64,000 bases of DNA from Rhyacophila brunnea (Eukaryota > Arthropoda > Insecta > Trichoptera > Rhyacophilidae): the NCBI GenBank assembly GCA_022495005.1, contig JAGYXB010001603.1, positions 496,001 to 560,000 of the forward strand, written 5' to 3'. Of this stretch, positions 1 to 11,100 are shown piece after piece. Made by a program: the position numbers and the translations under genes. A model generated the notes under the pieces. The model ran no database searches. It saw only the letters and a list, made by a program, of their open reading frames with translations, and had not been told where the DNA came from. The stretch's first letter is position 1; the number at the start of each line of letters is the position of its first letter.

Positions 1-165
1 GGTGGACTTTTGAAAATGATGACGGAAACACCCGAAGAACGAAAGAATATGATTGAGATTGCTAAGCGCAAAACATTTGGTTGCGATTTAGTCAAAGTGT
101 TAATTGATAAAGTACTATTGGCTATCAAAATAAAATGCTTCTATGCTTTCTGTACAAGATATTCA
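1..165 (+). pseudogene. Coding-like fragment left of the mariner, possible hAT transposase remnant
   Basis: Open for 55 codons from the window edge (frame 1) to TAA at 166. The product includes MTETPEERKNMIEIAKRKT and looks more like protein than random AT-rich sequence. I do not recognise a domain. Its position directly before the mariner, with a transposase-like fragment directly after, suggests one older coding sequence split by the insertion. This is inference. Confidence 0.3.
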
Positions 166-179
166 TAATCATGTAAGTA

Positions 180-1469
180 CGAGGGTGGGTCAATAAGTCC
201 TTAGAAAAGCCGACAGGTGGCGCGACTAGTACTGTAAGCGGTTTGTTTTCATGCAGCGGCACTACCGATTCAGTATGCTGCGAAGTTTCAATCAGATTGG
301 TCGGGTTGTTGTGTGTTTCTCGTACATTTAAAAAAAATGGAAAATGGAAAAATGGAAAATGGAGAAAATTAAGTTTAGAGCTGTTATTAAACATTTTAAT
401 ATAAAAGGGTTAACAGCAAAGGAAATAAAAAATGAGTTGGATTTAGTTCACGGCATATCTGCTCCTTCACTTGCAACTATTTATAACTGGTTAAATGAAT
501 TTAAACGTGGTCGTACATCAACAAAGGATGAACCACGCTCAGGACGTCCTGTAGAGGTGACTACACCAGAAATGATCAATAAAATCCACGATATGGTGTT
601 AAGTGACCGAAGATTAAAGTTGAGTGAGATAATTGAGGTTACAGGGATCTCAAAAGGTAGCGTCATTTCTATTTTACATGACAAATTGGGCATGAAAAAT
701 ATTTCTGCAAGATGGGTGCCGCGTTTGCTCACAGTCGACAATAAACGCAATAGGGTGGTGGCCTCTAAAGCCCTGTTGTCGCTCATGCAACGCAATCCGG
801 ATGAATTTTTTCGTCGCTTTGTGACTGTAGATGAAACATGGATACACCACTATACTCCCGAGACGAAAGAACAGTCAAAGCAGTGGATTGCGAAAGGCGA
901 ACCATGTCCAAAGAAGGCGAAAACCGTAAAATCAGCTGGTAAGGTTATGGCTACTGTATTTTGGGATGCACGTGGAATTATTTTCGTTGACTATTTGGAA
1001 AAAGGAAAGACAATAACAGGGGATTATTATGCATCTTTATTGGACCAGCTAAAAAACAAAATTGAAGAAAAACGGCCTCATTTAAACAGGAAAAAAATCC
1101 TCTTTCATCAGGACAATGCCCGTGTTCACACATGTTTACGATCAATGGCTAAAATTGAAGAATTGAAGTTCGAATTGGTCGACCACCCACCGTATTCGCC
1201 AGATTTAGCCCCCAGTGACTTTTTCCTTTTCCCAAACTTAAAAAATGGCTAAGTGGACAACGTTTTTTTTCAAATGAAGAAGTCATCGATCGGACAAATG
1301 CTTATTTTGAGGACCTTCCGAAAACTTATTTTTCTGACGGTTTAAAAAAATTGAGAAACGTCTAACCAAGTGTATTGAGCTCCAAGGAGATTATGTTGAG
1401 AAATAAAAAAAATACAAAAATAAAAACTGTTTTAATGCTTTTTTCTAAGGAATTATTGACCCACCCTCG
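180..1469 (+). mobile_element. Full-length mariner (DD34D) transposon, inactive
   Basis: A 1290-bp element with 29-bp terminal inverted repeats (180-208 and 1441-1469, one mismatch, starting CGAGGGTGGGTCAATAA). It is flanked by TA at 178-179 and 1470-1471, the target duplication of the Tc1/mariner superfamily. It carries a transposase with two frameshifts. Both ends are preserved, so it could in principle be moved by a related active transposase. It sits inside older transposase-like sequence (see 1-165 and 1472-1660). Confidence 0.96.
359..1406 (+). pseudogene. Mariner transposase, two frameshifts
   Basis: Cut-and-paste DNA transposase. The open part runs from an in-frame ATG at 344, but the family start is more likely ATG 359 (MEKIKFRAVIKHF), to a stop at 1250-1252. 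It contains an N-terminal HTH region, a GRP linker motif, WVPRLL, and the three catalytic Asp residues: VDETW, HQDNARVHT and APSDFFLF, with 34 residues between the second and third (DD34D). At 1237-1247 a one-base change in an A run ends the frame; the usual C-terminus resumes in another frame (WLSGQRF), is broken again near 1349-1356, and ends at TAA 1404-1406. About 345 residues would be the normal family length. The copy cannot make a complete transposase. Confidence 0.93.
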
Positions 1470-1471
1470 TA

Positions 1472-1660
1472 TCTAAATTCACAGATATTCCCGAAAGCTG
1501 GCAAAGTAAAAATTATTCGTTCGAATTTGTCGAATGCATTAATACAGTCATTAAAAAGGAATTTTTTGACGAATTACTCTCGAACTACTCTATTTAAGTC
1601 TCTATTTCATACATTAATTGTTGATGAAAGTATCTGTGCAAAAATGCTAATTTAAAAATA
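1472..1660 (+). pseudogene. Decayed hAT-like transposase fragment
   Basis: Immediately after the mariner target duplication a 41-codon open piece reads KFTDIPESWQSKNYSFEFVE, then KKEFFDELLSNYSI and a stop at 1595. In a shifted frame at 1611 TLIVDES follows, then KMLI. FDELL..YS followed by (L)IVDES is the arrangement around the first catalytic Asp of hAT-family transposases and domesticated relatives of the KIAA1586/ZNF862 type. Frameshifts and stops show it is dead. I recognise the motif only, so moderate confidence. Confidence 0.45.
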
Positions 1661-3289
1661 TAAGTTTTAATGAAAAATTATATGAGTGTATTTGTGGGGT
1701 AAATTTACCGCACCGGGTGACGAGTGACACTGCTCAGATGCTTTGATGATCCGCACACACAATGGAAAAATCAGAGGGGACGTTGCGAAGCATTTTGACC
1801 GCTTAAAAATACTATATATATATAACGTAAAAAAATAGAAAAATATATTTTAATTCTGAGTGTCTAGTGCGATCACTTTGGGCGAGCACTAGCGAAATGG
1901 TCTATGGTCTCGAACATTTGAATACGAATGCGTTCGCTCGCCCACAAACCAAACGCACGGCACGCAGCTTCATTTAGCAATGGGTGGCGTATAGATGTAT
2001 CTATAGTCTAAGGTTGCGAACGTTTAACTTGACTTCTACGCATCAAAGTTATGTGTTGTTAAATCAGTGGCTCAATGCTAAAAGGTCCAATGTCAAAAAA
2101 TTACCAAAGTGAGTTAATACCATGGTTGGTTTTTAAATCGTCCATATTAATGTGTCCTAAAAGGTTCAATGTCTACTACGCACCAATAAAGAGATATTAA
2201 AAATCTATGGACCAGTCATTTTGAATCCTTAATAAAATTGTAAAATGACCAATGTCGACATCTTCATATACTTAGTTTCTTTGTGGCTATCGATTTAAGC
2301 GGTGCAGTTACATACTATCAAACAATTTATAAGGTGTTTGTAATCGACTTTGTTGTTTATTATCTGATATCTCCATAAACGTCGAGATTTGTGCATCAAG
2401 TCTTCCAGATCAAGACATTTTGTGGAATTATTGAGCAGAGATGGCACGTTCATATCTTAAGTTAACATGTTCAGCGATTCATGTACCTACTGGCCAAAAC
2501 ATAAATATTTATTATGGCAGTCATAATCCTGCAGTTTCTTCAAACACACAAAATAAGTCAGAGCCTCATAGTAATGAAACCAATGGCATATGCCCTATAT
2601 ATACCATGGACAACGTATGAAAAATGATTTAAGAATGTGCACCTAAAAATATTGTAGGGAAAGATTTATGAGTTTGCGACTTTAACCTAAAATCCATTCT
2701 ATGTTTTTGGTTGTAGGTATAAAACAATGACACATATTATTATTATTCTTGTAGGGTAGGTCCTTCGAAATATTGAATTTATTTACATAAGATTAGTTTA
2801 ACACCAATCCGTAGTTGAGAGGTTGTTTAAATCGTCGCAGTATTTATAAAACTATAATAATTATTATAAAAATATTATATGCGTATTCGTCTTAATCTAA
2901 ATCAAATAGGCACCATAGTAATTGTGTTGTATGCAATGACATCATTGGTTGTATGTGATTTGTGGATAGCTCTGACATTAAATCGTGTTATTTATGTGAC
3001 TGATGACATACCTACTTTTTCTTTTTATGGTAAAGTGTTGAGACTATTAATTAATAGTGTATTTATAATTTAAATTAGATGTATATTAAATAAATAATAA
3101 AGAAAATTATTTTGTTTACATTTTGTACAACAATATCATATCAATGGTGTGAAAATAATAAATCTGTATTGCTAAATGATACAAACCAATGTTTCAAAAA
3201 TATCAACTAAATGGGACCTCAGACTCTGGTGATTTGGGTAAGGGTCTTAACTTATATTATATTAGGTATTTATTCGGTTTTTATATCTA
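1661..3289. other. AT-rich stretch without recognised genes
   Basis: No coding region is supported. A GC-richer patch at 1860-2000 shows no motif. Short similar phrases (AAAGGTCCAATGTC near 2080, AAAGGTTCAATGTC near 2160, AATGACCAATGTC near 2243) recur and suggest further non-autonomous repeat debris. Confidence 0.5.
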
Positions 3290-3458
3290 AATTTTATTTT
3301 GTATGTTATAGTATTATTTATTTTGAGTGGTAATGTATCCATACAACATATTTCTTAGATATTGGAGTCATGAAAGGATGATACAAAATACTATATAAAT
3401 AATTGGGGCGGCAATTTGGCGCTGCCTAAGGACGGCATTTTGTCTAGGGAAGTCACTG
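3290..3458. mobile_element. Truncated hAT MITE end, related to the 51366 element
   Basis: Read on the minus strand from 3458 it starts CAGTGACTTCCCTAGACAAA and continues with ATGCCG, GGCAGCGCCAAA and ATCATCCTTTCATGACT. This matches the first ~170 bp of the complete element at 51366-51942 with scattered differences. The opposite end and a target duplication were not found, so it is a fragment or a differently deleted family member. Confidence 0.8.
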
Positions 3459-3762
3459 TGGGAACATGATAGCACAGTCATATTCAGACTGTACCCGCGG
3501 TGCCCTGGGGAGCCGCGACCAATAACAAGGGGCGCCGCAACCAGTTATGCCAGCGCTCCATTGGCAAGTCAAAGGTCCGAGGACAATAAGTCGTCCGATT
3601 TGTCTATCCTCTGCTACTTATCAACGAACGAATAAAAAAGTCAATCTGTCAAAAGTTGCGATTATTGTAATGTCTTCCCATAATTCTACAATTTTGTGTT
3701 ATGTAGACTTGCATAAAATAATAGAGCAATGAAAACAACCCAAGTTTTACGTTTTCTTTTAT
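3459..3762. other. GC-richer spacer between two transposon remnants
   Basis: Contains GC-rich phrases (GGTGCCCTGGGGAGCCGCG, GGGGCGCCGCAACC) that look like part of another repeat. No coding or RNA gene is recognised. Confidence 0.4.
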
Positions 3763-4941
3763 AAATTGAAGATCTTGGCATGAAAACAGCAAATGTCACA
3801 AAACACTTTTTTTTTCAGGAGAAGGTAAAAACTTAATATCTTGGTTGTCAAAAGGTATTTTATTAATTTGACAATGAGGAATCATAGAGAAACCTTATAT
3901 GCACTATATGGATGTAAAAAAAATATTAAATTTATTTCGGTATTTAAAAAATAATGAGTGTGACATTTGCTGTTTTTACACAATTTTTGGACCTTTGTTG
4001 TTTTTATTGCAAAATTGAAAAGATGTTTTGAAATTGATAGTTAACACGAAAAAAGAAAACCGATCAGCTTCATCTGAAACATTCACTATCAGCAAATAAA
4101 ACGATGCATTTATTGGGTTTTGTAAATATTTAGCTATTATTAATTTTAAAATATCTTTTTTCTTAGCTCCTTTCAATGGAATTAATCCATCATAACTGTT
4201 GTTTTAAATGCAATCGTGACTGGCATTTGATTTTTCTTCACTACATTAAATCTATCCCACAGCCCAGAGAAACTGAAATGTTCGCAAAGCACTTCCCCCT
4301 TACTATCCTGGTCTATTTTGTACATTATAACTTGCCTACGTTGCAAATTTTTAACAAAAATGCCAAAGTTGTAACCTATATTTGATATTAAAAAAATCTT
4401 TTTCTCTGGTCTCTTTAGATTTTAGAATGAAGGGCCCAGAATTTCCCTTATTACATCATGTAGGTACTTACATTCATTACAACAAATGAAACTCACCGTC
4501 ATTTGGTAAAAACGTTGCTTGGTTTTGTTAATTTCTCTCTTTCGAGATGTTTCAGATGTCTATATACTAGTACTATCCATGATAAAACATAAAAACAATC
4601 ATAAGAAAACGTTATAAAAAGCAATAATTAAACGAATCAAAGATAATTTGACAGCTCAGATAGGTACTAAAAACTATGGAATGTATATTAACATTACTAA
4701 CGCCCCCCTGGTGATAAACGTGTAGAACTACTGGACCTTTGCTGTTTTTATACAAAAATGCCTGGACTTGCTGTTTTTAGAAAAGTGGCATATTTTTGAG
4801 AGCAGATTTGAGGGACTTATGATTTTTTTTTTAAATATATCTTTGCACAGTTGTATGTAAATACAGGGAATATAGAAATGCAATAAAATGAAAATGGAAA
4901 AAAGTGGACATTTGTTGTTTTTATGCCAAGATCTTCAATTT
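3763..4941. mobile_element. Non-autonomous DNA element with iterated terminal motif
   Basis: Inverted ends of about 33 bp: AAATTGAAGATCTTGGCAT at 3763-3781 and its reverse complement ending at 4941, with similarity continuing through AAAACARCAAATGTC. A related phrase, GGACMTTTGYTGTTTTTAT, recurs inside at 3962, 3989, 4733, 4764 and 4906, one of these being part of the right end. No transposase is recognised in any frame. Target duplication could not be settled, so the superfamily is unknown. Confidence 0.75.
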
Positions 4942-5821
4942 CATAATGACAAATAAAAAATAATTGATTAATCTCTCATTTTGTAATGTGTAAATTAACA
5001 ATAAAAATATTTAAAACAATTACAGATTTTTTTTCGGTCCGAATGATTGCGTAAATGTCAAATCGAATTTACGTAGTGATCGACGGACGAAGTCTGGCAA
5101 CTCGGAGAGTAAAATATCAAACATGTTTGAAATCCAACGAGCCTAGTCTGCGGATTAAAAAGTCCGCAGATCTGGGGTGCTACACGCGAAAAAAAAGTCT
5201 GAAAACTATCGTTTGACTTGCGTGCCAGTGGAGAGCCGGCATTAGAAAAAAACCTAATAATAATAATTCCCGCCAATTTAAATACTTCACAAAGCTAGAT
5301 CCTATTGTTGCATTAGCTCAGATTATAAAAATCTTTTTTTAGCAGCTAGTATAAATAATAAGTTCACATGAATTTATAATTTAAGACAAATTAGGAAATT
5401 AGTGCGATATAATGCGTTGTTTGAAGGCGGAAAATTGGAAGGAAAACGAAAAATTCAACTTGCAAAGCAAAATATTCTAAGATAGCCTAACCCCAAGTTT
5501 TAAATCTTCATTGCTTAAATGCACGTCATGTGCTTATTTTTAACATATGAACAAAAATGTTTCAAGATGTGCCTTAATTTTGGGTAAGCTTTTCCGAATT
5601 CTCGCGAATCCCAGAAGTTCCTCGGAAATCGGTTGGAAATCACATGGCTAACTGGGTCGTACAACATAAACAGTATTATTTTATTTATTTCACGAAGCCT
5701 ACTGCCGCCTATTGTACAAAAATAAAAGATTATAATTATAATACTTACTGTTTTTTGTCTTTATGAACAGGTGATACTTCTTGAGAATATCAATCATAAA
5801 TACTTACATATTATTACATAA
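4942..5821. other. Stretch without recognised gene; small hairpin
   Basis: AT-rich on the whole with a GC-richer part at 5050-5260. A hairpin with arms TCTGCGGA (5147-5154) and TCCGCAGA (5163-5170) lies in it. This may be part of another MITE, but ends were not found. Confidence 0.45.
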
Positions 5822-6150
5822 ATGATGATCATCATCATCAGCCGGGGTCAATCCACTGCTTGGTGAAGGCCTCCCCAAGCTTTCTCCAACTCTCTCGGCC
5901 CTGTGTCGTTCGCTGCCACGTATTTCCGCCGAACTTTACCAGTTCGTCAATCCAGCGGTTTTTAGGGCGACCCTGTGGCCGTTTCGTGCCCCTTGGGTAC
6001 GGGGTTTCGGCGAGCAATGTGCCCCGCCCATCTCCATTTCAGCTGTTTGGCAACGTCTATTACATCGCGTACTCTTGTCTGCTTCCTAACCCATTCGTTT
6101 CTCTTACGGTCCTTTCGCGTGATGCCCAACATGTTGGGCATAGATGATGA
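5822..6150 (-). mobile_element. LINE 3' tail (WAGHIAR-type C-terminus)
   Basis: On the minus strand it reads MLGITRKDRKRNEWVRKQT, DVAKQLKWRWAGHIARR and, after a frameshift near 6000, GRPKNRWIDELVKFGG, SWRKLGEAFTKQWIDPG and a stop, followed by a TGA/ATC-rich simple tail. This C-terminal block with its (TGATGA) tail is a very abundant 5'-truncated LINE 3' end in insect genomes. It is dead. Confidence 0.85.
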
Positions 6151-7428
6151 TAACTTGTAATATTATTAACATTAATATTAAATATGTAGGTAATGGGTAT
6201 TGATTTATTTTATTTTAATTTGACACATTCTCGTATTTATGTGGGTATTACCCACCGTTTTGAAAGTATGGCCATTGTATTTTTGATTAGATAGTACAAG
6301 TGTGAGGAAACTGTGGCCTTAGGGTGAATACTTGGCCTACTAGAGGCACGTAGAGGGAAATAATTTAAGTTTTAAAGTGTTTTAACCAAAAAATCTAAAA
6401 GATAAATATTATATTATGTCAACGATCTGCTCACAATTTGAAAAAGGTGTTTTAAAATGTGAATTGTTTAAAGGATCCCATTTTATTATAAATAATATTT
6501 TGTAATAATGTTAATAATTAAAATTTTGTGTAATGTATTTAGTTTTTTCTGCACAATAAATATATTCAGTATGGTGTATGCAAAGCAATACAAAAAAGTT
6601 AAATAATTTGATGAGTCATTCACAGAAAACTTGCAAAATCTTATAATTGATGAATGAATGCTAAAAATAAGCACTACTTTAGCAAATAAAAAAATAATTG
6701 GACTTGCTTGCTAACTATTTTTTGATGTTCAAGGATCGGTTGGCTTGAAATGGGCACATTGCCGCTAGTAGATGTGCCCATAGCAAATGTCGAGAAATGC
6801 CAAATTGTCAGGAAGTCCCATCTGCTGGCTTCTCTTCAACAGTGTCAGCTGCAACTAACAGCAGTGGGCAAAGAGTGAGCGACCGGCGGCATAAAACTGA
6901 CCTTCTCTCTAAGGGAAGGAAATTCTCGACAGAATAACAAAGGGTCAAGTCGACCTTCAGGTCCCTCATGATTCAGGTCTTGGTAGCACTAAGCTAATAA
7001 CCTTGTCTAATTTAAAATAACTGATTAACACCACACCATCATAGCAAGCTAGGACGATAACTGGTTCTATACCAGTGACCCAGCGTGGATATGTAAACGA
7101 CCAGACCAGAAGTAACCATCTTTAATTTACTCAACCATACACATTGGCATATATAATGTTTCTACTCTGTGCACTCCAGAAAAAAATCTGTAGGTATGCC
7201 ACTCACATCATGCACATCTTCGGTATGGATATATTAGACCTGAGCAAAATCTGCTGGAAAGACGCTGGAAGAAAATTATGAATGGTAACCTTGTTGTATA
7301 TTCTGGTCCGGAACAATACCATCGCTGGGGAGTGATAGTGGCATGTCGAAGGGAGCGGCCTGTTGACTTGTGAGGTGGGAACTGACCTCGGTGAGACTGG
7401 TTTGTGACTTTTTCATGACGCCGGGTAG
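6151..7428. other. Repeat-rich debris without an intact gene
   Basis: 6150-6720 is AT-rich and featureless. 6730-7428 has higher GC, and phrases such as TCTGCTGGCTTCTCTTCAAC and CGGCGGCATAAAACTGACC suggest degraded LINE sequence, but no frame stays open and no motif is secure. Confidence 0.4.
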
Positions 7429-7850
7429 CTACTTAGCTACTTGACCCTCTTTCAGTGCTACACCCCCACTGAGGATGCCGACGTGCATAATATCATAGAC
7501 ACCTTTTACGATTCCTTCCACGCAGTGGGCTTTGTGCTCGGCCCCGCGGTGATGGGGTGACATGGCCTTGGCACCCCAACGGTAACTGTGCCGCTTTGTG
7601 GTAATGAGTTTTTTTTTTATAATTATTAATAAATCCATGTCCTTGCTATTTCGTACAAGGTGGTTGTTAGAAATTTTGAACAATCACAAATACCCAGGCT
7701 TTCAGAAAAACACATAAATATTGTGTCCTCACCGGGAGTCGAACCCAAAACTCGGGTGGAAAACCAGCACCTTACGCACTGCTGAAAGCCGCCTGTGGTA
7801 GTGTGTTGTGGCGCCTTACGAACGCTCAGAGCAACCATATACTGAGCTTC
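7429..7850 (-). repeat. SINE-like GC-rich repeat with pol III B-box
   Basis: The minus strand carries GGTTCGACTCC (7735-7745), a perfect match to the tRNA/SINE B-box, within a block ending near the CACTACCACAGGCGGCTTTC phrase. Downstream on that strand is a GC-rich island (7430-7600) open for over 50 codons (AKAMSPHHRGAEHKAHC) that I do not recognise. It may be a composite of a tRNA-derived SINE and another repeat. Confidence 0.5.
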
Positions 7851-7859
7851 AAGAAAAGA

Positions 7860-8135
7860 TGTATGCGATAGATAGTAGATATGCGGTATAGCAGACCATG
7901 CAGACTCTCATCACACTGTGAGTGTAGAGCTGATGTTCGACCTTGCTTGGCCACGTGCTGCGGATGCCTCTAGAGAATAACAACCTGGGTTGCCTGTCTT
8001 TCAAAGCCAATCGGATTCCGACATTCTGGAAGACCGCTAAATTTCATCTACAAAGTATATTCGGAAGAGGTACGGGATGCTGGCATCACCTGGGAGGATA
8101 CAAGAAGTCTGGCGTGCGGCAGGGATTCTAAGCAC
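7860..8135 (+). pseudogene. Possible LINE reverse-transcriptase C-terminal scrap
   Basis: A plus-strand open piece starting MLGHVLRMPLENNNLGC and ending near 8131. LGHV.RMP is typical of the C-terminal region of LINE-encoded reverse transcriptases. The rest has drifted beyond recognition. Confidence 0.4.
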
Positions 8136-11100
8136 CGTGTGGTAATAAAATATTTTGTTCCTAATAGTAATAACAGTCATCTGGCTACCTTTTTCAACAA
8201 GCATAGTATTGCAAGTAAGTGTAAACCTACACTCTGTCTAATAATGTACATAAGTATACCTATATTGATTCACTATAATTAATTCTTTCATGCGCTAAGG
8301 TTTGCAACCGTTGTATCAAACCTGATTTTTTTTAATACTTACTTATATCTTATACTTTTAGGTGGAGCATATTATGCACTGCTAAGAAGTAGAGGTTATA
8401 TTAATGTATTAATGGACTTTTTTTGAGGAATGGTTAGTACCCATAGATTTACAACATTGGGACTATATTTTGAACGAAAACATACATTGAAGAAAAATAA
8501 CATAAATATGATCTAGCCGCCAGCCAGCTTTGCCTGTAAGTTATAACATGTAACTAAAGACAGACCAAAAGAAATTGTCTCTGCCAGCCGAATTTTGAAC
8601 TAAAATCAAAATTCAAAAACTTAATAAAAATGCTTAATATTAATTTATGTGGTACAAATAAATAATTAAAATTTGAGAAAATGTCAGCTAAGCACTATTT
8701 CTCAATGACACAACAGTGTTTGCATGACACCAACTCGTGCCTCGCTTAGCTGGTCAAGTATGAATGTTAAAATTCCACGACAAATTATACATATACAATT
8801 ACATGTCTTTTGTTTTTTTCAATGGGTGTTAAGATCCAGAGCATATATCTACGAGTTTGTGGGAATGGCTAACAACCATTTCTCATTAACAAAATCTGAT
8901 AAAATACCTCACCACAAGGCGGTCAAAGTTCAAACTGAATTATAGAGTCGATGATAATGAGAATCAAATTAAATAATAAAACTAACAATCACGTTTTTAT
9001 CAATTTTATTATAAAATGACAAAGAATAATCTAAAAATTAAATGACCCTTATAAGTTAAACATTCCCAAAGTGATATATTATATAATTGAGAAGGCAATA
9101 AACATAATAAATATTGTAATTAATGTAGATCTAAATTTAACAAAATAAAAACAATAAATTCAGTATTGGAATTATTAAATATCAGAGATGATGTCCGAAA
9201 AGCTTAAAATAATAAATTGGATTATAATAGTATAGTATTATTATATTTTGGAGGCCATCAACAACATTCATCCATAAATGGTGTGTAATACTTACTAGTT
9301 ATGAAAGCTCCACGGTGGAAATTTGTCAGGACATTGATTTTCATTAAGTTATTATGACACATTTGTTTTCAAAATCCTATCAATTATACCACATATCACT
9401 TTTACCAAGAAACTGGAACACAAAAGTATCCACGCTAAATCATATACAACTGGCCATATTTTATATTCCGTATTCAATACTTAAATAAAAGGTACATTTT
9501 GTTTTTAAAACAACACAACACATAATTTTCTATTTTTTCATAATTATAATATTATGCTTGTATGCAGCAAATAAACAAATATTTTCAAGAATTAACATAC
9601 ATTCATCTATAGTTTTAATGTATAATACTGCAGTTGGCACCCAACATTATTAAAATATTTTTTACAGAAAAAAATTTAAACACCGTTTAATTTTATAATC
9701 ATTTTAAGGGTTTGTGCTTAAATATACGAAATATATCTCTTTCAAAGACAGATTGAAAGTTAATTCAATTTGGGTGCAATCGAATAAAATTGTAGAAATT
9801 CCAAAGGACATAAAATAAATCATTAGAACTCATCGTTATATTATTATTAACTGTATAAATGTTAAAAGTGTTTCATACAGTAGTTTATTACGATTATAAA
9901 TGCCTTAATGATGAATGATATAGTAAAAGAAGAACATCTTTCTCTTGGAATTTTTCTATAAGTAAAAAATAAAACAAGAATCTGGCGATTGGTATTGTAA
10001 TCGAACGGTATAAAAAAAATTTATAGTACCTAATCAGATGTAAATAAGGTGAATATTGCATTTGTTGCTTTGATGTAAAGAGTCGTTATAGGAGAGTCTA
10101 CCTCCGTCATTTACTTACCAAATCAAGAAATGCAACTGAAAAATACCTACTCAATTGTAGTTCTTTCACAGAAAGTTAAATAGGATACGTCAACGCATTC
10201 ATTTTTAGACCTAATTCTTTAAGAAAGCAAAGTATTTGGTGGCGGGACGTATCTGGCAGAAGTCTTAAATTTAGAACATTAGATAAAGATTGTCATGCTT
10301 AGAATACATTAGTGAGCCGAAGATATTTGATTAAATAAAATTATAGCACTCTAGAATGGTATAATTAGTATTAGTGTGTTAAAATGATTATCTATTTTAT
10401 TTACCCAATAATTCTGGTAAATAAGCAATGAGCAATGGAGACATAAAAATAAATTAGAGTACATATTATTTGCATCATAAAAAGCCATTAAGTATTTATA
10501 GTTTAGATGTTTCCATTGTTTTAAGTGAATTGTTTCAGTATTTTCATAGTCCTGGAGTGATTGTCTCAGGCTATAAGAAGTACCTGTTACTGATACAATA
10601 AAAATAATATAACATTCTTTCAGTCAATTTAAAAGAAGTTTTATTGTGAGATTTCACTATATAAATAAAAATTGTGAAAAATATCACATAGACACACTTA
10701 TGGTAATGAAAATAATAACATTACTACATACTACCTATATAATATATTTTATATTAAATACATTGGAAAGTTTACGAAATAAATTTGCCATTGTCACGCC
10801 ACCAAATATGCCCAATATCATCATATAATAAATACATTACTAAGTACAGGATAGAAGTGTCAAATTATATTTGCAGTTAGACAGATCTATTAAAATCTCG
10901 AGATGAGAAGAAAATAGTTTGACAAGTCATCTCAAGTATCTACCATGCCCAAAGAGTTGGAGAGTATTTGAAGTAAATAGATGCAGCATTAAAAAGATTT
11001 AAAAACAGGATTTGCCATGAAGGTAAACATAAGTTATGGAGATTCTTTTAATAAAAAATGATGATTTAATTCTCATATGTTGTGATTCTTGATTACAGCC

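Noticed and set aside
2879..3073. 64-codon plus-strand ORF with a hydrophobic start
   Set aside because: AT-rich context, no homologous motif, no promoter or splice evidence.
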